64,000 bases of DNA from Sphingopyxis sp. H115. GTDB lineage: Bacteria > Pseudomonadota > Alphaproteobacteria > Sphingomonadales > Sphingomonadaceae. Positions within the stretch are counted from its first letter, which is position 1, and each line of letters begins with the position of its first letter. Positions 15,881-24,763 of the stretch are shown piece after piece. The notes below the pieces were generated by a model. The model searched no databases. It saw nothing but the letters and a program-made list of their open reading frames with translations, and was not told the origin of the DNA. The position numbers were made by a program, and so were the translations under genes. Where the stretch lies: positions 1 through 64,000 of the forward strand of contig NZ_LNSA01000001.1 of NCBI RefSeq assembly GCF_001468465.1, written 5' to 3'.

Positions 15881-16414
15881 ATGCAGCTTTCCACCCCGGC
15901 GCGTATCCTTGGCGGAACGATCGGCCTCGGTGCCGTCCTCGGCGCGCCCGCGATCGCGCTCGCGAATCCCGGCACGATGGATGTGACCATCACCATCCCG
16001 CGATTGAAGGTTGCCGAATATCACAAACCCTATGTCGCGATCTGGGTGGAAAAGACCGGCGCGCGGGCAAAGACGGTCGCTGTATGGTACGATTACGACA
16101 TGAAGGCGAACGAGGGCACCAAATGGCTGCGCGACGTTCGCCAGTGGTGGCGGGCGGCGGGGCGCTCGATGACCTTCCCCGCGAACGGTATCACTGGCGC
16201 GACGCGCGCGCCAGGCACACATAAAATCTCCTTCACGCGCGCGCAGCTCGGCGCGGCGGCGCCCGGCCAATACGTGCTGGTGGTTGAGGCCGCGCGCGAG
16301 GTCGGCGGGCGCGAGCTTTTGCGCGTTCCTTTCGCTTGGCCGGCAAAGCCGGGGGCGGGAGGGCGCACCGCCGGGACGAGCGAATTGGGTGCTGTTTCGG
16401 TCGCCTTCCGTTAA
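15881..16414 (+). CDS. DUF2271 exported protein with predicted flavinylation site
   Basis: The 177-residue protein has a signal peptide (to about residue 29, ALA-N) and a DUF2271 domain (MDVTITIPRLKVAEYHKPYV, WVEKTG, WYDYDMKANEGTKWLRDVRQ). NGITGATRAPGTH at 102-114 contains T-G-A-T (105-108), the type of [S/T]GA[S/T] motif that ApbE enzymes use to attach FMN to a threonine, here Thr108. An ApbE gene sits two genes downstream. It is therefore probably a covalent-flavin redox protein in the periplasm that takes electrons from the PepSY protein (inference). A good AGGGAG ribosome-binding site lies before the ATG. Confidence 0.85.
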   Translation: MQLSTPARILGGTIGLGAVLGAPAIALANPGTMDVTITIPRLKVAEYHKPYVAIWVEKTGARAKTVAVWYDYDMKANEGTKWLRDVRQWWRAAGRSMTFPANGITGATRAPGTHKISFTRAQLGAAAPGQYVLVVEAAREVGGRELLRVPFAWPAKPGAGGRTAGTSELGAVSVAFR

Positions 16415-16433
16415 AGCTTGAAAGGACAGGGAT

Positions 16434-17267
16434 ATGAAGACGCATATTTGGGGTTTTGCGGCCGCGGCCGCGCTGGCCGCCGCCGTTGCCGTTCCAGCAT
16501 CGGCGCATCGCCAGTGGATGCTGCCCTCGTCTACCGTTCTGTCGGGCGACGATGTCTGGGTAACAGTCGATGCCGCGATCTCGAACGATCTTTTCTATTT
16601 CGAACATCATCCGATGCGTCTCGATGCACTGAAGGCGTGGGCGCCCGACGGCACCGAGGCGGCGATCGAGAATCAGGCGACAGGGCGCTATCGCAGTACT
16701 TTCGACGTCCATTTGACGAAAAAGGGGACGTGGCGCATCGCATCGGTGTCCGACGGTGTAATGGGCAGCTATGACCTAAACGGTAAGACCGAGCGGCTGC
16801 CGCGGGGCACCACGACCGCCAATCTGTCCGAGCGCATCCCTGCTGGCGCGACCAACGTCCGCACCGCCGAAGCGAGCAATCGCAACGAGATTTTCGTGAC
16901 CGTCGGCGAGCCGACGACGACCTTGTTCCAGCCGACGGGAAAGGGGATCGAGCTGGTTCCTGTCACGCATCCGAATGATCTGATTGCCGGAGAGGCGGCA
17001 ACCTTCCAGTTCCTGCTCGACGGTAAGCCCGCAGCCGGGCTGCCCGTCACCGTTATTCCAGGTGGCATCCGGTATCGCGACCAGCTGGGCCAGATGGACC
17101 TCCAGACTGGCGCCGATGGCAAGGTCGAGGTCAACTGGACCGGCCCTGGCCTCTACTGGGTGAACGTGACCACGCCCCGCGCCGTGCGCGAAGAAGGCGG
17201 TGCGGCCCCCGCAGCGCCGCAGCGCCGGGCTAGCTATGTCACGACGCTGGAAGTACTCGCGCCCTGA
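16434..17267 (+). CDS. DUF4198 periplasmic protein
   Basis: The 277-residue protein has a signal peptide (FAAAAALAAAVAVPASAHRQW, shortened; cleavage after ASA near residue 24) directly followed by the conserved mature start HRQWMLPSSTVLSGDDVWVT typical of DUF4198 (NikM-like N-terminal) proteins. The body is beta-sandwich-like and ends GLYWVNVTTPRA and YVTTLEVLAP. Family members accompany metal-uptake genes and ApbE/PepSY cassettes, and a metal-carrier or redox-partner role is proposed. The His at the mature N-terminus could bind a metal. It is spaced 19 bases from DUF2271 with a clear GAAAGGA site. Confidence 0.82.
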   Translation: MKTHIWGFAAAAALAAAVAVPASAHRQWMLPSSTVLSGDDVWVTVDAAISNDLFYFEHHPMRLDALKAWAPDGTEAAIENQATGRYRSTFDVHLTKKGTWRIASVSDGVMGSYDLNGKTERLPRGTTTANLSERIPAGATNVRTAEASNRNEIFVTVGEPTTTLFQPTGKGIELVPVTHPNDLIAGEAATFQFLLDGKPAAGLPVTVIPGGIRYRDQLGQMDLQTGADGKVEVNWTGPGLYWVNVTTPRAVREEGGAAPAAPQRRASYVTTLEVLAP

Positions 17268-17359
17268 CCGATCGTATCCTGGTTCCGCAAGCGCTTACCC
17301 CCGCAGCGTTCGCGCGGCGCGACGCCGCGGCGGTAATTGAAACCTTCACCGGCGAGACG

Positions 17360-18226
17360 ATGGGGACGAACTGGTCGCTGCAGGCGGTATCGCCGCCCGC
17401 AACGACGGCTTGCGGGGTTCGGGCGGCTTTCGATCGCGTCGTGCGGCAAATGAGCCAGTGGGAAATCGGTTCCGACCTGTCGCGCTTTAACCGCGCCGCG
17501 CCGGGGGTCTGGCATGAGGTGGCCGGCGATCTTGCGCAGGTTGTCGAGGCGGCGCTTGGCATCGCGCGGGCGAGCGATGGCGCGTTCGACGCGGGAATGG
17601 GCCGCCTGACGGATGCGTGGGGTTTCGGCCGCGGCGGGCCTGTCGATCGGGTGCCGCGCGATACGGACGTCGCCGCCGACCGGTCGATCGAATTCGATGC
17701 CGCAACGCAGCGCCTTCGGCGCGGGGAGGGGGCCGCGCTCGACTTGTCGGGTATTGCCAAGGGCTATGCGGTCGATCTGGCTGCCGACTGGCTGCTTGGT
17801 GCCGGCGTTCGCCATTTCCTACTCGAAGTGGGCGGTGAATTGCGCGGCGCGGGATTGCGCCCCGACGGCCATCCGTGGTGGGTCGATGTCGAACCGCCGC
17901 CTCTTTCGTCTGCCGCGCCCTGGCGTGTCGCGCTCCACGACCTGTCGGTTGCGACGTCGGGCAATTACCGGCGCGGCTTCAGTGCCAGCGGCCAGTATTA
18001 TTCGCATAGTTTCGATCCCCGCACGGGGCGGCCGATCGTCAACGGTGTGACGTCGGTGACGGTGCTTCACCGCAGATGCATGATGGCCGACGGCTGGGCT
18101 ACTGCGCTGACGGTGCTTGGTCCGCAGGCGGCGCTTGCGCTCGCCGATGCGCAGGGGCTCGCGGCGTGCGTCGTTGCTTGCGATCGCGAACATATCTCCC
18201 GTGCGTGGCGCGCGATGCTGGATTAA
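17360..18226 (+). CDS. apbE: FAD:protein FMN transferase (ApbE)
   Basis: It transfers FMN from FAD to a Ser/Thr in target proteins such as the upstream DUF2271 protein. Motifs are clear: GETMGTNWSL at the start, FDAGMGRLTDAWGFG, DLSGIAKGYAVD, YSHSFDPRTGRPIVNG and MMADGWATALTVLG. The frame is open upstream to 17264, where a CTG overlaps the DUF4198 stop, and the residues between (FTGETMGT context) look conserved, so translation may begin there rather than at the ATG at 17360. No lipoprotein signal is visible, unlike many ApbEs, but the true N-terminus is unsettled. Confidence 0.9.
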   Translation: MGTNWSLQAVSPPATTACGVRAAFDRVVRQMSQWEIGSDLSRFNRAAPGVWHEVAGDLAQVVEAALGIARASDGAFDAGMGRLTDAWGFGRGGPVDRVPRDTDVAADRSIEFDAATQRLRRGEGAALDLSGIAKGYAVDLAADWLLGAGVRHFLLEVGGELRGAGLRPDGHPWWVDVEPPPLSSAAPWRVALHDLSVATSGNYRRGFSASGQYYSHSFDPRTGRPIVNGVTSVTVLHRRCMMADGWATALTVLGPQAALALADAQGLAACVVACDREHISRAWRAMLD

Positions 18227-18244
18227 GGGAAGAGCCAAGCTGGC

Positions 18245-18928
18245 TCAGCTATCCGCCCAAAGTCGCAGCAAATTATGATACACGCCGGTCAGTTCGATCA
18301 CCGACCGGTCCTTGCCGCCAAGTTCGCCGGTAAGCCGCTGCACCGCACGATCAAGGTCGAACAGGGTGCGGCGTTCCTCGGCATTGCGGACCATCGACTG
18401 GAGCCAGAAAAAGGATGCGACGCGCCGCCCGCGCGTGATCGGGGTGACGCGGTGCAGGCTCGACGAGGGATAAACGACGGCGTGCCCCGCGGGCAGCTTG
18501 ACGCGCTGGACGCCATAATGATCCTCAACCAGCAATTCGCCGCCCTCATAGCCGTCGGGCGTTTCGAGGAAGACCGTGATCGACAGGTCGCTGCGGATAC
18601 GGAATTCGCTGCCCCGCTTGATGCGGATCGCATTGTCGACATGGGTGTCGAATTCTTGACCCGGCCCGTATCGGTTGAACAGCGGCGGATAGATGCGCAG
18701 CGGCAGGGCTGATGCGAAGAAAAGCGGCGAGCGGCCGAGCGCCTCGAGGATCAAACGTCCCGCTTGCCGTGCGGCCTCGCCATCCTCGGGCAATTGCTCG
18801 TTATTCTTGGCAAGCGCGGCTTGGTGGCCCGACGTCGCATTGCCGTCTATCCATTCGGCGGCGTCGATGATCGTTCGAATCTCCGCCACTTCCGCGGGGG
18901 ACAGCAAATCGGGAACGGCAATCAGCAT
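18245..18928 (-). CDS. piuC: PKHD-type Fe(II)/2-oxoglutarate hydroxylase (PiuC family)
   Basis: The 227-residue protein matches PiuC/YbiX iron-regulated dioxygenases. The facial triad is His96 and Asp98 in EFDTHVDNA plus His159 in [10 protein letters not shown], and Arg169 in GRRVASFFW is the 2-oxoglutarate-binding position. The conserved N-terminal [14 protein letters not shown] and the [13 protein letters not shown] strand agree. It lies downstream of the siderophore receptor on the same strand (97 bases), a frequent arrangement for piuC, where it is thought to act on siderophores or during iron starvation. Its end converges on apbE with 18 bases between stops. Confidence 0.93.
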   Translation of the reverse strand: MLIAVPDLLSPAEVAEIRTIIDAAEWIDGNATSGHQAALAKNNEQLPEDGEAARQAGRLILEALGRSPLFFASALPLRIYPPLFNRYGPGQEFDTHVDNAIRIKRGSEFRIRSDLSITVFLETPDGYEGGELLVEDHYGVQRVKLPAGHAVVYPSSSLHRVTPITRGRRVASFFWLQSMVRNAEERRTLFDLDRAVQRLTGELGGKDRSVIELTGVYHNLLRLWADS

Positions 18929-19025
18929 CGGCGGTCTGTTCCTTTGCGCTACCGCCCGGCGCTGCCACAGGTCGGAACCATGATCAATGCCGGGAGCGAC
19001 GCGGCGCCGCTCCCGGCATCGGGGA

Positions 19026-21392
19026 TTAGAGGCCGACTGTCAGGGTCAGAACTGCCGACCGCGCGTCGCCGGGGGTCGCCCAGCCATTGTTGCGGATACG
19101 GGTGAAATACAGCTTGTCGGTGAAATTCTTCACATTGAGCTGCGCGCTGATCCGGTCATTGAATTCATAGGCCAGATAGGCGTTGTGGACCCAATAATCG
19201 TCCGATTCGAACAGCACGGGATTGGCCGTTGCGGTCGGCAGGTTGAAGGTGAACTTGCCCTGGTAGGTCGCGCCATATCCGATCTTCAGACCGAACGGCA
19301 GTTCATAGGTGGTGAACAGGCTGCCCGAATGTTTCGGCGTGTTCTGCAACCGCGCGCCGGCGACGGGGTCGGGGAAGGCGACGCTGTTGGTGCAATTGCC
19401 CTCGCCGGGATTGGCAAGGCAAAAATCGGACACCGACTGCAATATCTCGCTGTCAAGATAGGTGTAGTTGGCGGTGATCGACCAGCCGGGCAGGATCTGG
19501 CCGACCGCGCTCAGCGCCAGGCCGTCGACACGCGAATGGCCGTCGAGCACCTGGTCCGGCAGCGTCGGGTCGCCCGAATTGACGCGGTAGCTGTCGCGTT
19601 CGTTGCGGAATGCCGCAGCGCTGAGCAGCAGGCGCCCGCCCGCGACCTCGGCCTTGACGCCGATCTCGTAATTCTTGGCGCCCTCGGGCTTGACGCTGCA
19701 ATTGCCGTTCGTCGCGGCTTCCGAGCAACTGCCGTTTACCGACGCCTGCGACGGCGTCTTGGAATTGCCGTAGGCGGCATAGAGGGTGACGGCTTCGACC
19801 GGCTTGTACACAAGGCCGATGCGGTACGAGAAGAGATTGTCGCTATATTCGGTCGGGTCGGGGGCGGCGAGTCCGTTGCGGTTCGACCCGCTGCTCTTTT
19901 CATAACGGACGCCGCCGTTGAGCTCGAACTTGCCGATCTTCATCGCGTCGAACAGATAGACGGAATAATTGTCAACCTCGCCGCGCTGGCGGCCGGTGTA
20001 GGTAAAGTTGACCGGCCCGTCGTAGACGTTGCTGCCATAGGTGAACCCGGCGGGGAGCGCCGGGCCGACCACGACTTCGTTCGGATTGGCGATGTTGACC
20101 AGCGGATAGCGGGTGTAGAAGGGCGTCCCGTCGGCGTTGCGCAGCGCATTGCCGCTGTTCAGCGTATATTTTTCCCATAGGGCCGACGCGCCGATGACCA
20201 GCGTATGTTCGATCGCGCCGGTATGGAACGTGCCGCGCAGGTCGACCTGATCGTACATCAGCTCGTTCGTCGAATCGCGCAGGTTACCGCGCGGGCCGCC
20301 GATATAATAATAGCCGTTGGGAACCGTGAACGGCGCGCCCGATACGGTGATCGTGCAGCTGCCGCCCGTCGGGGTCACGCCGGTCGACAGGCAATAGGTG
20401 CCCTGCGGCGGGCCGACGACGGTCAGCTGGCTGACCTTTTGCCAGCGCGCGAGGTTGCGGATCGACCAGCTATCGCTGAAATCATGTTCGAAGATCGCGG
20501 TCGCCTGGTCGACGGTGATTTCCTGCCGGTCGACGTTGCGATAACCGAAATAGTCGCTGCGGTCGGCGCCCGGGATCAGTCCGTCATAATAGGGCACACC
20601 ATATTGCGGGATATTGTCGTCTTCCTGGTGGAGATATTGCAGCGTCAGCTTGGTTGGACCGTTCATGCCGATGCTGATCGACGGAGCGAAGCCCCAGCGT
20701 TCGTAATTTTCGACGTCGCGGCCGGGAATGTCGTTCCGGTGCACCATGGCGTTGAGGCGGACGGCGATCAGGTCGCTCGCGCGGATGTTGGCATCGAGGG
20801 TACCGCGGTAATAATCGTCGGTGCCGATGCCACCGGTCGCGATGATGCGCGTCTCGTCGAGCGGGCGCTTGGTAACGATGTTGATTGATCCGCCGACCGA
20901 TCCGGCCCCGCTCTGGACCGAATTGGCGCCGTTGACAATTTCGAGCTGTTCGAGGTTGAACGAGTCGGAGCGATTATAGGCGGCGCTGTCGCGCACGCCG
21001 TCCTGCGTGATGTCGCTACTCGCCGAATAGCCGCGGAAGTTGATCGAGTCGGCCGGAGGCGAACCGCCCTCCGCCGCGCCGAAGGTGATGCCGGGGACGG
21101 TCGAGAGCATGTCGCGCAGCGTCAGAAGATTCTGCTGTTCGATCGTTTCTGCGGTGATGACGGTCACCGTCTGCGGCGTATCGCGCACCGGGCGCGTCGA
21201 TTTCGGCGATTCCTGTTGCGTCTGATAATGCTGCCCGGTGACGATGATCTGTTCGCGTTCGTCGCGGCGATCGCGTTCGGACTGCTGTTCGGACGATGTA
21301 TCAGCACTTGCATCGGCCGCCATGGCCGCGGTGCTGATCAGGCTGCCGACGCAGGAGAGCGCCAGGAAAGTGGCGGACGTCGTAGTCTTCAC
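19026..21392 (-). CDS. TonB-dependent siderophore receptor (catecholate type)
   Basis: The 788-residue outer-membrane protein has a signal peptide to about residue 25 (AMA-ADA) and a TonB box region REQIIVTGQ near 47-55. The plug domain ([58 protein letters not shown]) is followed by a 22-strand barrel with the closing motif [10 protein letters not shown]...[10 protein letters not shown]. The plug sequence resembles Fiu/CirA-like catecholate receptors. A TonB gene lies immediately upstream on the same strand (126 bases) and PiuC downstream, and Fur-like sequence precedes the start. The substrate is not determinable from sequence. Confidence 0.93.
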   Translation of the reverse strand: MKTTTSATFLALSCVGSLISTAAMAADASADTSSEQQSERDRRDEREQIIVTGQHYQTQQESPKSTRPVRDTPQTVTVITAETIEQQNLLTLRDMLSTVPGITFGAAEGGSPPADSINFRGYSASSDITQDGVRDSAAYNRSDSFNLEQLEIVNGANSVQSGAGSVGGSINIVTKRPLDETRIIATGGIGTDDYYRGTLDANIRASDLIAVRLNAMVHRNDIPGRDVENYERWGFAPSISIGMNGPTKLTLQYLHQEDDNIPQYGVPYYDGLIPGADRSDYFGYRNVDRQEITVDQATAIFEHDFSDSWSIRNLARWQKVSQLTVVGPPQGTYCLSTGVTPTGGSCTITVSGAPFTVPNGYYYIGGPRGNLRDSTNELMYDQVDLRGTFHTGAIEHTLVIGASALWEKYTLNSGNALRNADGTPFYTRYPLVNIANPNEVVVGPALPAGFTYGSNVYDGPVNFTYTGRQRGEVDNYSVYLFDAMKIGKFELNGGVRYEKSSGSNRNGLAAPDPTEYSDNLFSYRIGLVYKPVEAVTLYAAYGNSKTPSQASVNGSCSEAATNGNCSVKPEGAKNYEIGVKAEVAGGRLLLSAAAFRNERDSYRVNSGDPTLPDQVLDGHSRVDGLALSAVGQILPGWSITANYTYLDSEILQSVSDFCLANPGEGNCTNSVAFPDPVAGARLQNTPKHSGSLFTTYELPFGLKIGYGATYQGKFTFNLPTATANPVLFESDDYWVHNAYLAYEFNDRISAQLNVKNFTDKLYFTRIRNNGWATPGDARSAVLTLTVGL

Positions 21393-21427
21393 GGCTTTAC
21401 CCCTGTTGTTGTGATGGAGCGCCGCTA

Positions 21428-21473
21428 TTGAGAGTCGATTGCAATGTCAATTATAATGAGAACTATTCGCAAC
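21428..21473. promoter_or_regulatory. Fur-like site before the siderophore receptor
   Basis: The AT-rich stretch includes AATTATAATGAGAACTATTC at 21449-21468, which keeps the GAGAA half of the GAGAAnnnTTCTC-type box. A weaker TTGAGAGTC half lies at 21428-21436. It lies within 60 bases of the receptor start, where repression by Fur would act. Confidence 0.5.
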
Positions 21474-21518
21474 ACTGTCGCGAATTTGTGGCGATATGGA
21501 TGAGGCTCGACCGTTCGC

Positions 21519-22244
21519 TTATCGTCGTTGTTCGAGCCACCAGCTCTGCCGCCAGCCATATTGGCTCGCAACGGGCTGTCCCGCCGCATTGGTCGCAGGC
21601 CAGAATCGGAACCGCGCTTGGATAAGCCGGCACGTCGTCTCGTCGAGCGAGGTGTCGCCGCTGGACCGAGTGACGCGGCAACCGGTGACGCGACCGTTCG
21701 CTTCGATCGTGAACCGCACCTCTACCTCGCCGCCGGCCTTCGCGCGGCTCGCTTCGCGTGGATAGTCGCGGTCGCGGATCGCCCCGCTGTGCCAGACGGC
21801 TTTCTTGCCGCCGCCGGTCCCGCTTCCCGCGCCGCCCGCACCGGTCCCATCACCGCGCCCGCCCGCACCCGATCCTGGTCCCGGGTCGGGGGTGGCGCCG
21901 GCCGAGGGTGCGCTTCCCTCGCCGGGACGCGGTGCTGCGTTTATGGGCGGCGAGATGGGCGGAAGTTTTGGCGGAGGCGCGGCGACGGCCGCGGCCTTGG
22001 CAAATTTGTTGGCTGCCGATGCAGGGCCTTTCGCCCTTTCGCTCGGTGCCTTGGACCGCGTCATTTCCTCGCGCGGCAGCCGCGGCGCAGGGATCGCGAT
22101 TGCCGTAATCGCTTCGCTCGCCTTGCGAACGAATTCAAGGTCGAGGCCGCTTACGAGGCCGAAGCCGACGGCGGCGACGATCATCACGGCGCTGCCGCTG
22201 GCGAATGCCCTCTGTCGTGTCGATATCTGCCCGGTATAGGCCAT
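21519..22244 (-). CDS. tonB: Energy transducer TonB
   Basis: The 241-residue protein has an N-terminal membrane helix (AVMIVAAVGFGLVSGLDL), a long periplasmic linker rich in Pro/Ala/Gly (PPPKLPPISPPINAAPRPG and a poly-Gly segment) and a C-terminal TonB domain (REASRAKAGGEVEVRFTI, NGRVTGCRVTRSSGDTSLD, FRFWPATNAAG). It transmits the proton-motive force to the adjacent receptor. Compared with E. coli TonB the linker is glycine-rich near residues 122-148. The stop is 126 bases upstream of the receptor start, so they may be transcribed together or separately. Confidence 0.9.
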   Translation of the reverse strand: MAYTGQISTRQRAFASGSAVMIVAAVGFGLVSGLDLEFVRKASEAITAIAIPAPRLPREEMTRSKAPSERAKGPASAANKFAKAAAVAAPPPKLPPISPPINAAPRPGEGSAPSAGATPDPGPGSGAGGRGDGTGAGGAGSGTGGGKKAVWHSGAIRDRDYPREASRAKAGGEVEVRFTIEANGRVTGCRVTRSSGDTSLDETTCRLIQARFRFWPATNAAGQPVASQYGWRQSWWLEQRR

Positions 22245-22290
22245 CGCGCCGTCTCTCTTCGCGCGCAGCCACGCGCAGCCGGCCTTCTGT

Positions 22291-23160
22291 TTAGAGGAAT
22301 TCGTCTAGCGTGGACATGAACCGGTCGAACTGATCGTGGTGCAGCCAGTGGCCGGCATTTTCGAACTCGATGACCTTCGCGGTCTTGAAATGCTGCAACC
22401 GGCCGTCCCGCTCGGGGTTTGAGGCCCAGCTTTTCGCGCCATAAAGGAGCAGGGTCGGGCAGGTGATCGCGCCCCACAGCGCGGCGATATCGTCCTGCGG
22501 CAGGTCGAACGCGGGCCAGACGTTGAGATAATTGTCGAACTTCCAGCTCCATGTCCCATCTTCGTTGCGGCTGATGCCATGGATTGTCAGGTGGCGCGCC
22601 TGCGCCTCGGTTAGATAGGCGTTCTCGCTCATCATCCGGGCGAGCGCGTCGCCGAGCGTCGCGTAGCGGCGCGGCGTACGTCCCGCCGCCTGGCGCTTGT
22701 CGTCGATCCATTTGCGGAAGCGTTCGGCGTAGCTGGTCTTCGCGCGCTCGGCGATCACTTTGGGGGACGGGCCGAGGCCCTCGATCGCGACCAGCTTGCG
22801 AACATTTTCAGGATAAAGCCCTGCATAGCGTAGCGCAATATTGCCGCCCATCGAATGCGCGACGATCGACAGCGGCCCGAGGTCGAGTTGGTGGATCAGC
22901 TGCGCAAGGTCATAGACGAAGCCGTCCACGCCGTAGTTGCCGTCGGGCGACCAGGCGCTGTCGCCATGACCGCGCAGGTCGGGGGCGATGATGTGATAGC
23001 GATCGCGCAGCTTTTCGGCGACCCAGTCCCAGTTGCGACAATGGTCGCGGCCCCCGTGGACGAGAAGGAGCGGCGGCGCGTCCGGATTGCCCCAATCGAC
23101 ATAATGCAGCTTCAGCCGCTGCGAGATGAAGCTGTTCGAAGTGGGACCGGCACTTGCCAT
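22291..23160 (-). CDS. Alpha/beta-fold hydrolase
   Basis: The 289-residue enzyme from the ATG at 23160 (preceded by AAGGATG) has the standard fold: LLLVHGGRDHCRNWDWV (oxyanion region), APDLRGHGDSAWS, the nucleophile elbow VAHSMGGN (Ser in SMGG), an acid near TLLLYGAKSW, and a catalytic His in NAGHWLHHDQFD near the end. This is close to epoxide hydrolase, haloalkane dehalogenase and serine-hydrolase-like proteins. The substrate is unknown. The longer frame to 23364 has no convincing extra domain and overlaps the divergent reductase gene. Confidence 0.85.
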   Translation of the reverse strand: MASAGPTSNSFISQRLKLHYVDWGNPDAPPLLLVHGGRDHCRNWDWVAEKLRDRYHIIAPDLRGHGDSAWSPDGNYGVDGFVYDLAQLIHQLDLGPLSIVAHSMGGNIALRYAGLYPENVRKLVAIEGLGPSPKVIAERAKTSYAERFRKWIDDKRQAAGRTPRRYATLGDALARMMSENAYLTEAQARHLTIHGISRNEDGTWSWKFDNYLNVWPAFDLPQDDIAALWGAITCPTLLLYGAKSWASNPERDGRLQHFKTAKVIEFENAGHWLHHDQFDRFMSTLDEFL

Positions 23161-23265
23161 CGGATCATCCTTGCTGTCTGTTCCAGTTTCAAAAGGCGAC
23201 TGGTCTCGATCCGTCAACCCCGCATCGCGCGGTCGCCGAACAGACTGAAAGAGAGGATAACTGCC

Positions 23266-24057
23266 ATGTCGACGTTTCGCGATAATCTGCTGGCTGGAAA
23301 GACTGCCTTCGTCGCCGGCGGGACGAGCGGCATCAACCTGGGTATCGCGAAGCGTTTTGCCCAACTCGGCGCGAAGGTCGCGGTGGCCGGGCGTGACCCC
23401 GACAAGGCCGCGCGTGCGGCTGACGAAATCGGCAGCGGCGCGCTTGGCCTTTCCGGCGACGTTCGCGATTATGGCGCGATGCGAGCGGTGATGGAGCAGG
23501 TCGCGGGCGAACTCGGACCGATGGACATCGTTATTTCGGGCGCGGCAGGCAATTTCCTTGCGCCCGCGCTCGGCATGTCGGCGAATGCGTTTCGCACCGT
23601 GGTCGATATCGACCTAAACGGGACCTTTAACGTGTTTCGAGGCTGTCACGACCTGCTGAACCGCCCGGGAGCCTCGTTGATCGCGATCACGGCGGGGCAG
23701 GCGGTTAACGCCTCCGCATTGCAGGCGCACGCGTGCGCGGCGAAGGCGGGGATCAACCAGTTGATTCGCGTACTCGCGCTCGAGTGGGGCCCCGAAGTGC
23801 GCGTGAATGGCATCTCGCCGGGCCCGATCGCCGATACCGAGGGGATGAAGCGGCTCGCCCCCGATGCCGAGACACGGCAATCGCATTACGACCGGATCGC
23901 AATGAAACGCTGGGGCAAGATCGAGGAGGTCGCCGAATCGGCGGTTTTCCTCTGTAGCCCTGCGGCGGGCTATATTACCGGCACGATCCTCGACTGCGAT
24001 GGCGGCAGCCAGATCGGCGATGCGTCGCGCGGGGACTTGGCGCGCGGGATGGCCTGA
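23266..24057 (+). CDS. SDR-family 2,4-dienoyl-CoA reductase-like oxidoreductase
   Basis: The 263-residue protein has the NAD(P)-binding AFVAGGTSGINLGIAKRFAQ, then VSGAAGNF-like VISGAAGNFLAPA. At the active site the usual Tyr-x3-Lys is replaced by ALQAHACAAKAGINQL, so the tyrosine is missing while the lysine remains. That pattern, followed by LALEWGPEVRVNGISPGPI and TEGMKRLAP, is characteristic of 2,4-dienoyl-CoA reductases, which help beta-oxidation of unsaturated fatty acids. It is followed within five bases by a strong terminator. It is divergent from the hydrolase gene. Confidence 0.85.
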   Translation: MSTFRDNLLAGKTAFVAGGTSGINLGIAKRFAQLGAKVAVAGRDPDKAARAADEIGSGALGLSGDVRDYGAMRAVMEQVAGELGPMDIVISGAAGNFLAPALGMSANAFRTVVDIDLNGTFNVFRGCHDLLNRPGASLIAITAGQAVNASALQAHACAAKAGINQLIRVLALEWGPEVRVNGISPGPIADTEGMKRLAPDAETRQSHYDRIAMKRWGKIEEVAESAVFLCSPAAGYITGTILDCDGGSQIGDASRGDLARGMA

Positions 24058-24061
24058 AAGC

Positions 24062-24098
24062 AAAAACGCCGCCAACCCGTTGGGGTGGCGGCGTTTTT
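24062..24098. terminator. Bidirectional rho-independent terminator
   Basis: A 13-bp perfect stem, AAAAACGCCGCCA (24062-24074) with TGGCGGCGTTTTT (24086-24098), has flanking A and T tracts. It ends the reductase gene on the plus strand and the tRNA-Val transcript on the minus strand. Confidence 0.92.
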
Positions 24099-24100
24099 AA

Positions 24101-24175
24101 TGGTGGGCGTGGCAAGGATTGAACTTGCGACCCCTGCGATGTCAACACAGTGCTCTACCACTGAGCTACACGCCC
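24101..24175 (-). tRNA. tRNA-Val (GAC)
   Basis: The minus-strand cloverleaf has acceptor GGGCGTG paired with CACGCCC. The anticodon stem-loop CTGTG-TTGACAT-CGCAG gives anticodon GAC. The T-arm GTTCAATCC is present and the CCA is encoded. It is 75 bases long including CCA. Confidence 0.96.
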
Positions 24176-24246
24176 ATCCCTTGGGGTGACGCGCCCCCTA
24201 AAGGCCTCTGCGCGGCTTTGCAACCCCTTCGCGCAAGGCTGCGTCG

Positions 24247-24624
24247 TTATTGTTGGCTCGACCTGTCGGCGCGGCCGAACAGATTGTCGACCTCGCGAAC
24301 CAGATCCTTGAGGTGAAACGGTTTCGACAGCAGCTTTGCCTGCGGCACATTTTCCTCGGCACGCAGCGACACTGCCGCGAAACCGGTAATGAACATGACC
24401 TGCGTTTGCGGCGCGGCCTTCGCCGTATGCTGGGCGAGTTCGATACCGTCCATTTCCGGCATGACGATATCCGAAAGCAACAGGTCGAAAGTACCCGAAT
24501 CGATATAGGGCACCGCTTCGGTTCCCCGGTCGACCGCCGTGACATGATAACCGGCGCTGGTCAGCGCCCGCGCAAGATATTCGCGCATCACGTCATCGTC
24601 TTCGGCCAGCAAGATACGAATCAT
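24247..24624 (-). CDS. cpdR: CpdR-like single-domain response regulator
   Basis: The 125-residue receiver-only protein from the ATG at 24624 has an acidic triad (AEDDD at 8-11), phospho-acceptor Asp52 in SDIVMPEMDG, Thr in FITGFAA and Lys in LSKPFHLKDL. Length and sequence match CpdR, which in its unphosphorylated form primes the ClpXP protease to degrade CtrA-pathway proteins. The upstream extension of the frame (to 24696) adds a charged leader with no receiver features and is rejected. It is an ordinary alphaproteobacterial cell-cycle gene here, flanked by tRNA-Val. Confidence 0.88.
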   Translation of the reverse strand: MIRILLAEDDDVMREYLARALTSAGYHVTAVDRGTEAVPYIDSGTFDLLLSDIVMPEMDGIELAQHTAKAAPQTQVMFITGFAAVSLRAEENVPQAKLLSKPFHLKDLVREVDNLFGRADRSSQQ

Positions 24625-24763
24625 TTTGAAAAACTGTCCCCAGGTATCGCGGCGCTCCGGTTCCGGTCGTCGCGCCCTCATCAAGAAGTCCGTCATAGCG
24701 CCAGAGATTTAACAAATTGACGCGGCGCTGGATTTGTCGGACTTTTTTTGCCACCCGTCCATC

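Noticed and set aside
18987-20180. 397-codon plus-strand frame
   Set aside because: It is antisense to the TonB-dependent receptor, which has clear plug and barrel motifs.
22855-23265. Upstream extension of the DECR-like reductase
   Set aside because: It overlaps the hydrolase gene on the other strand and has no Rossmann or signal features; the reductase starts naturally at 23266.
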